DNA of 23,613 bases from Bryobacterales bacterium (GTDB lineage Bacteria > Acidobacteriota > Terriglobia > Bryobacterales > Bryobacteraceae): the NCBI GenBank assembly GCA_003487005.1, contig DNFG01000404.1:3218-26830 (forward strand), given 5' to 3'. Numbering within the stretch: the stretch's first letter is position 1; every line of letters begins with the position of its first letter. Position numbers and translations under genes: made by a program. Shown piece by piece: positions 8,186-16,131 of this stretch. Under the pieces are notes generated by a model that saw only the letters and a list, made by a program, of their open reading frames with translations, was not told the origin of the DNA and made no database searches.

Positions 8186-9226
8186 ATGCCCGATTCGAGT
8201 CCCGCCCGCCGCTTGGTGTCCGCCGCCGCGCAGGCGGATGACAGCCAATTCGAGACGACGCTGCGCCCGCGGCGGCTGGACGAATTCACCGGCCAGCCCA
8301 AGGTGAAAGAGATCCTGGCGATCGCCATCGAAGCCGCCAAACAGCGCGGCGAGGCGATGGATCATGTCCTTCTGATCGGGCCGCCGGGGCTGGGCAAGAC
8401 GACTCTCGCCAACATCATCGCCCTCGAACTCGACGCCGCCTTCGACCTCACCAGCGGGCCGATGTTGCAGAAAAAGGTGGATTTGACCGGCATTCTCAGC
8501 GCGTTGAAGGGCCGGCAGGTCTTTTTCATCGATGAAATCCACCGGTTGATGCCCGATGTGGAAGAGGTTCTGTACTCGGCTCTCGAAGACTTCCGGATCG
8601 ACATCGTGATCGGACAGGGGCCCGGGGCGCGAACCCACTCGCTGCCGATTCAGACCTTCACGGCGGTGGGAGCGACGACCCGGCAGGGGTTGCTGAGCGC
8701 CCCGCTGCGTGGCCGGTTCGGACTGGTGCTCTACCTGAAACACTACGAAGTGGCCGAAATGACGCAGATCGTCGAGCGGGCCGCGCGGATCATCGGCGTG
8801 ACGGTCGACGGGGAAGCGGCGACCGAGATCGCCCGGCGGTCGCGGGGGACGCCCAGGATCGCGAACCGGCTGTTGCGCCGCGTGCGGGATTACGCGCAGG
8901 TGCGCGCGGATGGCCACATCACTTTGGAGGTGGCGCGGACGGCCCTCGACCTGCTGGACGTGGACCCGTGGGGACTGGACGAGATCGATCAGAAGATCAT
9001 GATGACGATTCTCGAGAAGTACGGTGGTGGTCCGGTGGGCCTGAACACCATCGCCGCCTCCACGGACGAGGAAGCCGACACCATCGAAGAAGTCTATGAG
9101 CCGTATTTGATGCAGTTGGGCTTTCTGGACCGGACCCCGCGCGGGCGGATGGCGACGGACCGGGCTTTCAGCTATTTTAAAATAGACCGCCGGCGGGGAC
9201 CCGAGTTGCAGCCGCCTCTCTTTTGA
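8186..9226 (+). CDS. ruvB: Holliday junction DNA helicase RuvB (AAA+ ATPase)
   Basis: This 346-residue AAA+ ATPase is the hexameric motor that drives branch migration of Holliday junctions with RuvA. Walker [10 protein letters not shown] is at residues 65-73 and Walker [10 protein letters not shown] around 113-121. Sensor 1 is GATTR (162-166) and the arginine finger lies in LRGRFG (174-179). Sensor 2 is [16 protein letters not shown]. The C-terminal winged helix ends with [16 protein letters not shown] 20-residue polar N-terminal extension precedes the canonical [13 protein letters not shown]. All catalytic motifs are intact. ATG 8186 has an AAGG ribosome site and follows ruvA closely. Confidence 0.97.
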   Translation: MPDSSPARRLVSAAAQADDSQFETTLRPRRLDEFTGQPKVKEILAIAIEAAKQRGEAMDHVLLIGPPGLGKTTLANIIALELDAAFDLTSGPMLQKKVDLTGILSALKGRQVFFIDEIHRLMPDVEEVLYSALEDFRIDIVIGQGPGARTHSLPIQTFTAVGATTRQGLLSAPLRGRFGLVLYLKHYEVAEMTQIVERAARIIGVTVDGEAATEIARRSRGTPRIANRLLRRVRDYAQVRADGHITLEVARTALDLLDVDPWGLDEIDQKIMMTILEKYGGGPVGLNTIAASTDEEADTIEEVYEPYLMQLGFLDRTPRGRMATDRAFSYFKIDRRRGPELQPPLF

Positions 9227-9302
9227 GAGCGAAGACAGATTGAAGTAACCGTCTTTCGGGCAGGATCGTCTTATTGGTGGCTGTGATTGGCAGCCCGTGT
9301 GC

Positions 9303-10799
9303 ATGTCATCTGATTCACTGCAGGGACGACCTGCCCTCGACTCTTTTGATCGTCTGGAGGCGGAAGAACCGCGGTTGCTCGACTCCCTGTTCGACCTGCC
9401 GCGGCGCTGGATCCTTCTGGTTGTGTTCGCCCTCATGGGAGTGATCCTGGTTGCGGACAGCATGACCAAAATGCAGGTGTCGCTGGGGACTCTGTACCTG
9501 ATTCCCATCGTCGTGGCGGCGCTCGCATTCCGGCGGATCGAAATTGTCATTCTGGCGCTGGCAAGCGCGGTTCTGCGCGAACACTTCGGACCCTTTTCCT
9601 GGGCGCCTCACGCGGTCACCCGGCTCATTTCCACGTCGGTGACGTATATCATGGTGGGGCTGCTGCTGGGGGAAGTCGCCCGGAACCGGCGGATGCAGAT
9701 CCGGTATCTGGCGAAAGTGCGGGAGGAAATCACCCGGCGGAAGGCGGCGGAAGATCAGATGCGGATGCTCGTGGAATCGAGCCCCGCTGCGATCGTGACC
9801 GCGAATTCGGGAGGCGTGATCGAACTGGCCAACCAGGAGGCGCATCTGGTGCTCGGGATGAAGCCGGGGACCCTGCTGGGCCGGCAGATTGGGAATTTTC
9901 TCCCGGCGCTGGCCGATCTGCAGGATGGGAGCGGACTCGGGTCGTTCCAGTACCGGACCACCACCACCTGCCGGGGCCGGCGCGGCGACGGCGAGCAGTT
10001 CCTGGCCTCGGTGTGGTTTACGAGTATTGCGACCAGCGAAGGCCGCAAACTGGCGGCAATTTTCACCGACAATTCCGAAGATTTGCGCGATCAGCAGGAG
10101 ACGAATCTGCAAAGCCTGCTCCGCAGCACGCGGGTGTTGGTGGGCAGTGTCTCCCACGAAATCCGGAACGTGTGCGCGGCGATCGCGGTGGTTCATGCCA
10201 ATCTCGGCCGGATTCCTGGCGTGACCGAGAACGAAGATTACGCGGCGCTCAGCACTCTTGCACAAGGGTTGTCGCGGCTGGCAACCGTCGAGTTGCAGTC
10301 CGCGAATGAGAATGAACTCGCCCGGCTACAATTGAGCGGATTGCTCGAGGAATTCAGGATTGTGCTGCAACCCGCGCTGTCGGCCAGCGAAATTGAACTG
10401 GAATTGCTGGGCGTCGAACACCTGCCCATGGTGATGGGCGATCACCACAGCCTTCTGCAGGTCTTCCTCAACCTGTCCCGGAATTCCATCCGGGCGATGG
10501 AACAGTCGCCGGTCCGGCGCATCACGGTCGAGGCGGAAACCGAGAACGGCTTCGCGCTCGTCCGGTTCCGTGATTCCGGACCCGGGCCGGCTCATCCGGA
10601 GCGGATGTTCCGGGCTTTCCAGGATGGCGCCGATTCGGTGGGGTTGGGCCTTTTTGTCTCGAGATCTCTCGTCCGCGCTTCTGGCGGCGAGTTGTACCAT
10701 GAACCGAGTCCGGAGGGGTGCACGATGTGTGTGCGTCTGCGCATTGCCGCCGGCCAGGAACCCTTTGTCCGATTGAAAACCCCGGAGATTCACGCATGA
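9303..10799 (+). CDS. Four-TM, PAS-containing sensor histidine kinase
   Basis: The 498-residue protein begins with about 34 polar residues, then four membrane segments at about 35-53, 61-76, 80-93 and 104-123. A short coiled stretch (EEITRRKAAEDQMRMLVE) leads into a PAS domain (about 157-262). A phospho-acceptor H-box SVSHEIRNVCAAI carries His285. The ATPase domain has the N-box LNLSRNSIRAM (Asn394), G1 RDSGPG (Asp425) and G2 GLGLFVSRSL. It should autophosphorylate and pass phosphate to the response regulator encoded next; the stop TGA overlaps that gene's ATG (ATGA). The N-terminal membrane block probably senses or anchors; its ligand is unknown. A GTG at 9297 is an alternative start; neither has a clear ribosome site. 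Confidence 0.9.
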   Translation: MSSDSLQGRPALDSFDRLEAEEPRLLDSLFDLPRRWILLVVFALMGVILVADSMTKMQVSLGTLYLIPIVVAALAFRRIEIVILALASAVLREHFGPFSWAPHAVTRLISTSVTYIMVGLLLGEVARNRRMQIRYLAKVREEITRRKAAEDQMRMLVESSPAAIVTANSGGVIELANQEAHLVLGMKPGTLLGRQIGNFLPALADLQDGSGLGSFQYRTTTTCRGRRGDGEQFLASVWFTSIATSEGRKLAAIFTDNSEDLRDQQETNLQSLLRSTRVLVGSVSHEIRNVCAAIAVVHANLGRIPGVTENEDYAALSTLAQGLSRLATVELQSANENELARLQLSGLLEEFRIVLQPALSASEIELELLGVEHLPMVMGDHHSLLQVFLNLSRNSIRAMEQSPVRRITVEAETENGFALVRFRDSGPGPAHPERMFRAFQDGADSVGLGLFVSRSLVRASGGELYHEPSPEGCTMCVRLRIAAGQEPFVRLKTPEIHA

Positions 10800-11431
10800 C
10801 GAACGTATTGCTCGTGGATGATCACGCGCTATTCCGCGAAGGGCTCTCGAGGCTCCTCGCGTCCGAACGCGACGTGGAGGTCGCCGCTCAGTGCGGCACG
10901 GTAGGCGAGGCCCTGGAACTGATGAAGTCCCAGAAATTCGACCTCGTCCTCCTTGATTACGAATTGGGAGATCGCCGGGGCAATGAAGTCGTGCTGGCCG
11001 CCCGCGAGCGCGGATTCGAAGGCCAGATCCTGATCGTCACCGTCGGACTCACACGCGCCGAAGTCAGACAGATGTTAAACCACGGCGTCAGCGGCATCTT
11101 CCTCAAGAATCACCCGCCCGAGATGCTCGTCGAGGCGATCCATCGCGTCATGGACGGTGAACGCTGGCTCGACCCGAAGTACCTGGACCCGACCGCCGAT
11201 GACTCGCCCAGCGCCTTCGCCCGCCGGGCGAAGTTCACCGAGCGCGATCGCCAGGTGCTCCGCGGCGTCTTCGAGGGGCTGGCCAACAAGGAACTCGCCG
11301 AGCGGCTCCACGTCTCCGAAAGCGCCATCAAGGCCTCCCTCCAGCAGTTGTTCTCCAAAACCGGCGTCCGGACCCGCAGCCAGCTCGTTCGCGTCGCCCT
11401 GGAACACTACCGGCGTGAACTGTTGAACTAG
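10796..11431 (+). CDS. NarL/FixJ-family response regulator
   Basis: This 211-residue regulator has an N-terminal receiver domain: acidic pocket VDDH (Asp8, Asp9), phospho-acceptor Asp54 in VLLDYELGD, conserved Thr82 and Lys104 (IFLKN). A LuxR/NarL helix-turn-helix (FTERDRQVLRGVFEGLANKELAERLHVSESAIKASLQQLFSKTGV) occupies about 143-190. It is the cognate partner of the kinase immediately upstream, overlapping it by ATGA, and should bind DNA when phosphorylated. The ATG chosen is the overlapping one, which directly precedes the first receiver strand (TNVLLVDDH). Its target genes are not known. Two GC hairpins follow its stop. Confidence 0.95.
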   Translation: MTNVLLVDDHALFREGLSRLLASERDVEVAAQCGTVGEALELMKSQKFDLVLLDYELGDRRGNEVVLAARERGFEGQILIVTVGLTRAEVRQMLNHGVSGIFLKNHPPEMLVEAIHRVMDGERWLDPKYLDPTADDSPSAFARRAKFTERDRQVLRGVFEGLANKELAERLHVSESAIKASLQQLFSKTGVRTRSQLVRVALEHYRRELLN

Positions 11432-11452
11432 CCCCGCCTCCTGCAGCGGGGC
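11431..11452 (+). terminator. GC hairpin after the response regulator
   Basis: A seven-base-pair stem GCCCCGC/GCGGGGC (11431-11437 with 11446-11452) closes an eight-base loop and starts at the stop codon's last base. It has no T-run, so it may slow or terminate transcription only weakly or together with the next palindrome. Confidence 0.4.
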
Positions 11453-11467
11453 GAAATCCGAACCGGC

Positions 11468-11490
11468 GCGGCAGGCCACGGGCCTGCCGC
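11468..11490. repeat. Perfect 10-bp inverted repeat, loop of 3 (REP-like or terminator)
   Basis: GCGGCAGGCC at 11468-11477 pairs perfectly with GGCCTGCCGC at 11481-11490 around ACG. It abuts the -35 box at 11492 of the next gene's promoter. It may terminate the kinase/regulator operon, or be one copy of a dispersed intergenic palindrome. There is no T-run on either side. Confidence 0.55.
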
Positions 11491-11491
11491 A

Positions 11492-11520
11492 TTGACTTGA
11501 TCCGGCGCCAATGCTACACT
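11492..11520 (+). promoter_or_regulatory. Sigma70-type promoter for the GT39-like gene
   Basis: TTGACT (11492-11497) and TACACT (11515-11520) are separated by exactly 17 bases, which is near-consensus. Transcription would start near 11527, giving a leader of about 65 bases before ATG 11593. This rules out the longer frame that opens at 11497. Confidence 0.65.
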
Positions 11521-11592
11521 GCAAAAGCTCCGGGTCAGGGCCGGTCCCCGTCCTTTTTCCTCTGGTTCATTCCCTTCTTATTCAGAAAATAC

Positions 11593-12957
11593 ATGGCACA
11601 GGAAAGCCATCATCCAAACAATTGTCCCGCGTGGGTATTGATCGCGGTTGCCCTGTTCGCCATTCTGCTCAGAGCCATCGGCTACGACGGCCTGGCCGTG
11701 TCCGACGACATGGGCTATGCCCATTTCGCGGACCGGATCGCGACCGGCCTCTTCCGCCTCGAGCACCACCACTACGCCATCCGCTTTGGCATGACCGCGC
11801 CCGTGGCGCTCCTCTACTCCCTCTTCGGGATGCATGAGTGGACCACCGCCCTCTATCCCCTCGCGGCCTCCGTGGCTGCTTCCGTCCTGCTGGCCGCGAT
11901 CGGCTGCCGGATCGGCGGCCCCATGGCCGGCCTGTTCAGCGGTCTGCTCCTGGCGAGCCTGCCCATGGAAGCGCTCTATGGCGGAATGCTCGTCCCCGAA
12001 GCGGTCCTCCAGGCTGTCCTGCTGGCGGCGGCGTTGCTGTATGTGATGGCGGACCAACGTTCTTCCCCTCTCCTGGCCGGACTCTCGGGCGTCGCTTTCG
12101 GTCTGGCCTTCCTCGTGAAGGAGCCGGCCGTCTTCGTCCTCGCGGCTTTTGTGCTGTTTGGCCTCCTGCAGCGGCGATACCGGCTGGCAATCGCCCTGGC
12201 CGCCGGAGCGGCTCTCGTCGCCGGCACGGAGTTCGCCCTCTTCTATTGGGCGACCGGCGATCCCTTCTTCATCCACTCCGCCATGAAAGTCCACAACGCG
12301 GGCATGGCGCGCTGGGCGCAGACCTTGGACTTGCCCTATCGCCTGTTCAAGTACTACCCCAGAATCCTCCTCGTCCCGAGCTCTTTCGTCGGTTTGCATG
12401 GACTGATCGCGACCGGGGCCGCCCTCTACGGCGTGTTCCGCTGGAGGAAGCCCGCCTATGCGCTCCTGATCCTCTGGGCCGTGATCCCTTACCTCTATCT
12501 GAACTTCGGCAGTTCCAGTTTCCGGGAATTCGTGCCGCTGCCGGCTGCCCACCGCTACCTCCTCGTCACCTTCCCGCCGCTGCTCCTGCTGGCCGGGCTT
12601 GGCCTCGCCGGAGTCGCGGCTCGCGGCCGCGGATGGCTGCCGGCCGTGGGCCTGGTGATGGCGTTCGCCTGCGCCGCCGGCGTGTGGGGCGTGCTGGACA
12701 TGAAAGCGCAGCATGAGGGACGCCGGACAACCGCCGCCCTCAAGGCTTTCGTTCAGGAAGCCGAGGCGGGAGGACAGTCGCTCTGCCTCGCCCCCGGTAC
12801 CAGCTACTACTGGAAAATGGCGGTTCGTGTCTGGAGCCCGGAACGGCTGGGTTGCGAGGGTGATCGCGTCCTCTACCTCACCGAGGACGATCAACTCATG
12901 CCGGTCCGCGGGCGTACGCCCGTGAAACGGACCTTTCAGCCGGTCACGGCGCGCTGA
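11593..12957 (+). CDS. GT39/ArnT-like polytopic glycosyltransferase
   Basis: This 454-residue inner-membrane protein has about ten hydrophobic helices. The first periplasmic loop holds DGLAVSDDMGYAHFADRIA, with the acidic pair Asp38-Asp39 where PMT/ArnT (GT-C fold) enzymes carry their catalytic aspartate. Such enzymes use lipid-linked sugars on the outer face of the membrane to glycosylate lipids or proteins. KEPAVF in the middle loop is also typical of this group. The C-terminal 80 residues form a soluble tail. The start is set by the promoter at 11492-11520 and the first hydrophobic segment; the ribosome site is weak. Acceptor and sugar cannot be read from sequence. The PEP-CTERM gene follows after its own promoter. 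Confidence 0.75.
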   Translation: MAQESHHPNNCPAWVLIAVALFAILLRAIGYDGLAVSDDMGYAHFADRIATGLFRLEHHHYAIRFGMTAPVALLYSLFGMHEWTTALYPLAASVAASVLLAAIGCRIGGPMAGLFSGLLLASLPMEALYGGMLVPEAVLQAVLLAAALLYVMADQRSSPLLAGLSGVAFGLAFLVKEPAVFVLAAFVLFGLLQRRYRLAIALAAGAALVAGTEFALFYWATGDPFFIHSAMKVHNAGMARWAQTLDLPYRLFKYYPRILLVPSSFVGLHGLIATGAALYGVFRWRKPAYALLILWAVIPYLYLNFGSSSFREFVPLPAAHRYLLVTFPPLLLLAGLGLAGVAARGRGWLPAVGLVMAFACAAGVWGVLDMKAQHEGRRTTAALKAFVQEAEAGGQSLCLAPGTSYYWKMAVRVWSPERLGCEGDRVLYLTEDDQLMPVRGRTPVKRTFQPVTAR

Positions 12958-12964
12958 AGCCCAA

Positions 12965-12992
12965 GGCCTCCGCCCGAATCCCGGTCCAGGCC
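12965..12992 (+). terminator. Weak hairpin after the glycosyltransferase gene
   Basis: GGCCT (12965-12969) can pair with AGGCC (12988-12992), with partial inner pairing and only AATTT following. It is a candidate terminator of low strength. Confidence 0.25.
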
Positions 12993-13043
12993 AATTTGAT
13001 CCTTTCCCCACCAGTCCGTCTATTTAAGATATTCAGAGCTTGA

Positions 13044-13072
13044 TTGACATTACCTTCCCTCTGTCTTACTAT
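13044..13072 (+). promoter_or_regulatory. Near-consensus sigma70 promoter for the PEP-CTERM gene
   Basis: TTGACA (13044-13049) is a perfect -35 box and TACTAT (13067-13072) a good -10 box, with 17 bases between. The start of transcription would be near 13079, about 30 bases before ATG 13109. A GGAGGAGG ribosome site precedes the ATG, so the gene should be strongly expressed unless repressed. Confidence 0.8.
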
Positions 13073-13095
13073 TTCAACCAATGAACCAGTAAGAC
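13063..13095. promoter_or_regulatory. Symmetrical inverted repeat over the -10 box (candidate operator)
   Basis: GTCTTACT (13063-13070) is the exact reverse complement of AGTAAGAC (13088-13095). Inside it TTCA (13073-13076) mirrors TGAA (13082-13085) around the five-base centre ACCAA. The left arm overlaps the -10 box and the right arm lies just past the predicted start site. Only the right half would be transcribed, so it fits a DNA operator for a dimeric regulator better than an RNA hairpin. Confidence 0.6.
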
Positions 13096-13108
13096 GGAGG
13101 AGGTCTTT

Positions 13109-13762
13109 ATGTACAAAGCGCTGCTTCCTGTATTGATCCTTCTACTCGGCGGAACTCTCTCTGCCGGCACAATCTACACGGACAGGTCACTTTTCGAAGG
13201 CGCCCTGGGCGCCACCCTGACTGACAACTATTCAACCGCGGACGGATATCCCAGCGGATTCGATATCTATAGTGACTCCGCTATGTCCGCCTTTTTCGGA
13301 GAAACCAAATACCGGACAACCGGATTTCCGAACTGGAACATGGTTAATTCCGATGTGCACTATTGCGCTGGCTGCAATGGGTCTTTCCTGCTCGACTTCA
13401 CGGAAACCAGCTTGGGGACGGCCAGCGGAGTCTACGGGGTGGGCATGGCTATCTCGACTAATTCCGGCAGCCTTCCTTACCACGCCTTCATCACGTTCGG
13501 CGATAACACCACTCTGGACCATGCGCTACCCCCGGGCGAAAGTTTCTTCGGAATCATCGACCCCCAATTGATCCGGTCGATTCACCTGGGCCTGTCGGGT
13601 GGAGGGGCGACCACCTCGGGTAGCTTCACCCTGGAGAGCCTGACGATCGGATCCTTGGGGAATGGCAACGGGAACGGCACCGTGGTGATCCCCGAGCCTG
13701 CCCTCACTGCCATCGTTGGCCTCGCGCTGGTCGGCTTAGCTCTCCGCCGGCGCCGCCAATAG
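13109..13762 (+). CDS. PEP-CTERM sorting-domain exported protein
   Basis: The 217-residue product starts with a signal peptide (MYKALLPVLILLLGGTLSAG). It ends with a classic PEP-CTERM signal: Pro195-Glu-Pro197 in VIPEPALT, a hydrophobic helix (AIVGLALVGLAL), then RRRRQ. Such tails are recognised and cleaved by an exosortase (EpsH/XrtA-type), and the proteins often go to the outer surface or to exopolysaccharide-rich matrix. The body (about 20-180) is Gly/Ser/Thr-rich, beta-like, and contains one Cys pair (Cys86, Cys89). I do not recognise a named domain. A Gly-Asn linker (about 184-190) precedes the tag. No exosortase is in the window. The last 27 bases overlap the convergent monooxygenase gene. 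Confidence 0.9.
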   Translation: MYKALLPVLILLLGGTLSAGTIYTDRSLFEGALGATLTDNYSTADGYPSGFDIYSDSAMSAFFGETKYRTTGFPNWNMVNSDVHYCAGCNGSFLLDFTETSLGTASGVYGVGMAISTNSGSLPYHAFITFGDNTTLDHALPPGESFFGIIDPQLIRSIHLGLSGGGATTSGSFTLESLTIGSLGNGNGNGTVVIPEPALTAIVGLALVGLALRRRRQ

Positions 13763-15166
13763 CGTGTCGAGAACATCGTTGGCCGTGTAGCTCAGTGACC
13801 CGGGACGCAGAAAGCGTGTCAGGTCTTCCAGGCCGTCACCCGATGTGACCAGCGGGCGCTCCAGGTATTTCCCGCGCATCTGAGGCAGGCTGATGTTGGC
13901 CATCAGCCCGTTGCACAGGCACTTGCGCCCTTCGGCTTCTTCCCGCGTGCCGCCCTTGCTCACATAAACCGTTACCGGTTCCGCCGGGCACCGGTAGCCG
14001 ATCTCTCCATCCGGCGTGCGGTACGCCTCGCGCAGGTAGCCCAGGTCACAGACGCGCGGGCGGGCGTCATAGACCTCCTTCTCGGAGTTCGAACCTTCCA
14101 GCGTGACCACCTTGAACGGAAACCCGGTCGGCGAAGCCAGCGGGTCGGTGAACACATGGGCCTTGCCCGCGGCGACGTCCGCCAGTATTGTCCGCCGCGC
14201 GTCCGGATCGAGACCCGACTCCTCGCAATACGCGAACGCCGTGCCCACCTGGATGCCCGTGGCGCCCGCCGCGAGGGCCTCGCGGAGTTTACCGGCCGTA
14301 CCATAGCCGCCCGCGAGCCAGAAAGGCACTCCCAGCGCGGCCAGCTTTGCCAGGTCTACAATGTCCCGCTCCCCATAGACCGGTTCGCCCTTCTCGCTCA
14401 ATTGCAGTGCCCCGCGCGGGGGGGCATTGTGGCCGCCCGCGGTCGGCCCTTCCACGATCAGGCCATCCACGCGTCCATTGGCCTTCTTCAGCATCGTCTG
14501 CGCGAGCGTGTTCGAGGCCACGATGGCGAGAAACTTGGGCCGCTTCAGCGGCGGCAGTTCCCGGTCCAGGTAGTCCTTCGGGTCCAGTCGCATCAGAACG
14601 TCATCGCCCGCCTGGGCGCCCGTGACGTTCAGCGGGTACGCCGCCGGTTGATGGTTCGCAAATGCGTCCAGCACGGCCGGATACTTCAGAGGGATCCCCG
14701 CGCCCATCAGCACATAGTCCACCCCGGCCAGCATCGCGCCGTAGGTGGCGGGCAGATGGTGCAACTGGAGCTTGTCCAGATAGTTGATGCCGACGGGATT
14801 CGAGTGCGTCTCCTTCGCGAGCCAGACCTCGACGAAATTGGCGGCGATCGTCAGTTCCCGCACCGAAGGGGGGGCATCGATCAGCGGCATCGGGATGCGC
14901 TTGTAGCCCGTCCCCGGCGCTTTGCCGCCCTCGATGAAATACAGATCCAGCACCCGCTTCGCGATGGCGGGGATCGGAAACGCAGCCAGTGCCCGGCGCA
15001 TGTGCCCCCCCGGGTCGCCGTCCTGAAGACGCCAGCCGAGAATCTGGTCAAGGGCGGTGCCGGAGACGACACCCAGTTGTCCGCGTTCAGAGACCGCGCG
15101 GGCCAGGCGCCAGTTCGAGACACCCGAGCCCATGCCGCCCTGAATGATGGTCGGTTCCTGAGACAT
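13736..15166 (-). CDS. Nitronate monooxygenase/2-nitropropane dioxygenase-family flavoprotein, long form
   Basis: This 476-residue TIM-barrel FMN enzyme has MSQEPTIIQGGMGSGVSNW at its start, as in 2-nitropropane dioxygenase and PfaD-like proteins. GPTAGGHNAPPRG (241-253) carries His246 at the usual catalytic position, and PFWLAGGYGT...GATGIQVGTAFAYCEES forms the FMN-phosphate region. Nitronate monooxygenases are typically about 310-370 residues; this one has a C-terminal extension of about 110 residues with Cys373, Cys393, Cys416 and Cys418 (RVCDLG, YRCPAEP, KCLCNG). The family oxidises propionate 3-nitronate or related nitronates, but many members have other substrates, so the reaction is uncertain. 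ATG 15166 has an AAGGA ribosome site. It is divergent from the DUF1684 gene. Confidence 0.85.
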   Translation of the reverse strand: MSQEPTIIQGGMGSGVSNWRLARAVSERGQLGVVSGTALDQILGWRLQDGDPGGHMRRALAAFPIPAIAKRVLDLYFIEGGKAPGTGYKRIPMPLIDAPPSVRELTIAANFVEVWLAKETHSNPVGINYLDKLQLHHLPATYGAMLAGVDYVLMGAGIPLKYPAVLDAFANHQPAAYPLNVTGAQAGDDVLMRLDPKDYLDRELPPLKRPKFLAIVASNTLAQTMLKKANGRVDGLIVEGPTAGGHNAPPRGALQLSEKGEPVYGERDIVDLAKLAALGVPFWLAGGYGTAGKLREALAAGATGIQVGTAFAYCEESGLDPDARRTILADVAAGKAHVFTDPLASPTGFPFKVVTLEGSNSEKEVYDARPRVCDLGYLREAYRTPDGEIGYRCPAEPVTVYVSKGGTREEAEGRKCLCNGLMANISLPQMRGKYLERPLVTSGDGLEDLTRFLRPGSLSYTANDVLDTLLAAPAES

Positions 15167-15249
15167 TCCAGTCCTTATTGTCTCATGACCCGATGGTCAG
15201 GAATTGGGTGACTTGCGCGTTCAGCCAGCGAACGGGGACACTAGCGGGC

Positions 15250-16131
15250 ATGGGATTTCTGTCGATAGTTCCGCTTCTTCTCCTGGCCGGACTGAGCCCG
15301 GGCGCCGGCCCGGCCTACGAAGCGCGGATCAAGAAGTTTCAGGCGGAACGCGAGGCGGCGTTGAAAGCCGAAGGCGGTTGGCTCAGCCTCGCCGGCCACT
15401 TCTGGCTGAAGCCGGGGGCCAACCCCATCGGTTCGGCCCCCGGCAGCACCGTGGAACTCCCTGCCGGGAAAGCCCCGGAAAGGCTCGGCATCGTCACGCT
15501 CCGCGCCGGTGCGGCGACCTTCGAACCGGCCCGCGGAGCCATGGTCACCCTCGACGGACAGCCCCTCCGAACCCGCGCCACCCTGCGCCCCGACGGCAAA
15601 GGGCAGCAGCCCAGCGCCATCGGCGTGGGTTCCCTGAAACTCACTTTCATCCAACGTGGCGACCGCTTCGCTCTCCGGCTTTGGGACGAACAGAACGATC
15701 TGAGAAAGAACTTCGCGGGTACCCGCTGGTTCCCCGTCAACCCGGACTGGCGCGTCGAAGCGCGCCTGGAGCCCGCCGCCACCGGCCGGGTCATCTCGAC
15801 CGAGACCCTCGCCGGCACGAAGGAATCCTACGAAAGCGCCGGCTTCCTCGTCTTCACCAAGGGCGGCAAAGAGTACAGGATCGAGGCCGCCCGCTCCGGC
15901 GATCGCCTCTGGCTCCTGTTCCGCGATGGCACCAGCGGCAAAACCACCTACAAAGGCGCCCGGCAGATGTACACCCCCCTCCCGAAAGACGGCCGGCTCA
16001 CCCTAGACTTCAATGAGGCCATCAATCTGCCCTGTGCCTACAACCCCTGGACCGTCTGCCCGCTGCCCCCGCCCCAAAACCGGCTGACCGTGCCCATCGA
16101 GGCGGGCGAATTGGACTACCGCCCCCGTTGA
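15250..16131 (+). CDS. Exported DUF1684 protein
   Basis: The 293-residue product has an N-terminal signal peptide (MGFLSIVPLLLLAGLSPGAG), so it is probably exported. The rest matches the DUF1684 family: YEARIKKFQAEREAALKAEGGWLSLAG near the start, and the diagnostic end LTLDFNEAINLPCAYNPW, then TVCPLPPPQNRL and IEAGE. The biochemical function of DUF1684 is unknown. The start is ATG 15250, preceded by a GGGGA ribosome site and by the hydrophobic leader; a longer open frame from 15178 has no such site. The UroD-like gene follows after 46 bases containing alternative hairpins, so the two may be in one transcript. Confidence 0.85.
   Translation: MGFLSIVPLLLLAGLSPGAGPAYEARIKKFQAEREAALKAEGGWLSLAGHFWLKPGANPIGSAPGSTVELPAGKAPERLGIVTLRAGAATFEPARGAMVTLDGQPLRTRATLRPDGKGQQPSAIGVGSLKLTFIQRGDRFALRLWDEQNDLRKNFAGTRWFPVNPDWRVEARLEPAATGRVISTETLAGTKESYESAGFLVFTKGGKEYRIEAARSGDRLWLLFRDGTSGKTTYKGARQMYTPLPKDGRLTLDFNEAINLPCAYNPWTVCPLPPPQNRLTVPIEAGELDYRPR

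Noticed and set aside
7640..9550. 636-codon minus-strand open frame opposite ruvA, ruvB and the kinase start
   Set aside because: The real genes on the plus strand are unambiguous; the antisense product is Arg/Pro/His-rich and matches nothing.
11578..13011. 477-codon minus-strand open frame opposite the glycosyltransferase
   Set aside because: Charged, low-complexity, no hydrophobic core; shadow of a membrane protein gene.
10700..13100. A dif or replication origin site at the skew change
   Set aside because: I found no dif-like core, no DnaA-box cluster and no dnaA or dnaN genes, so only the composition change is reported.
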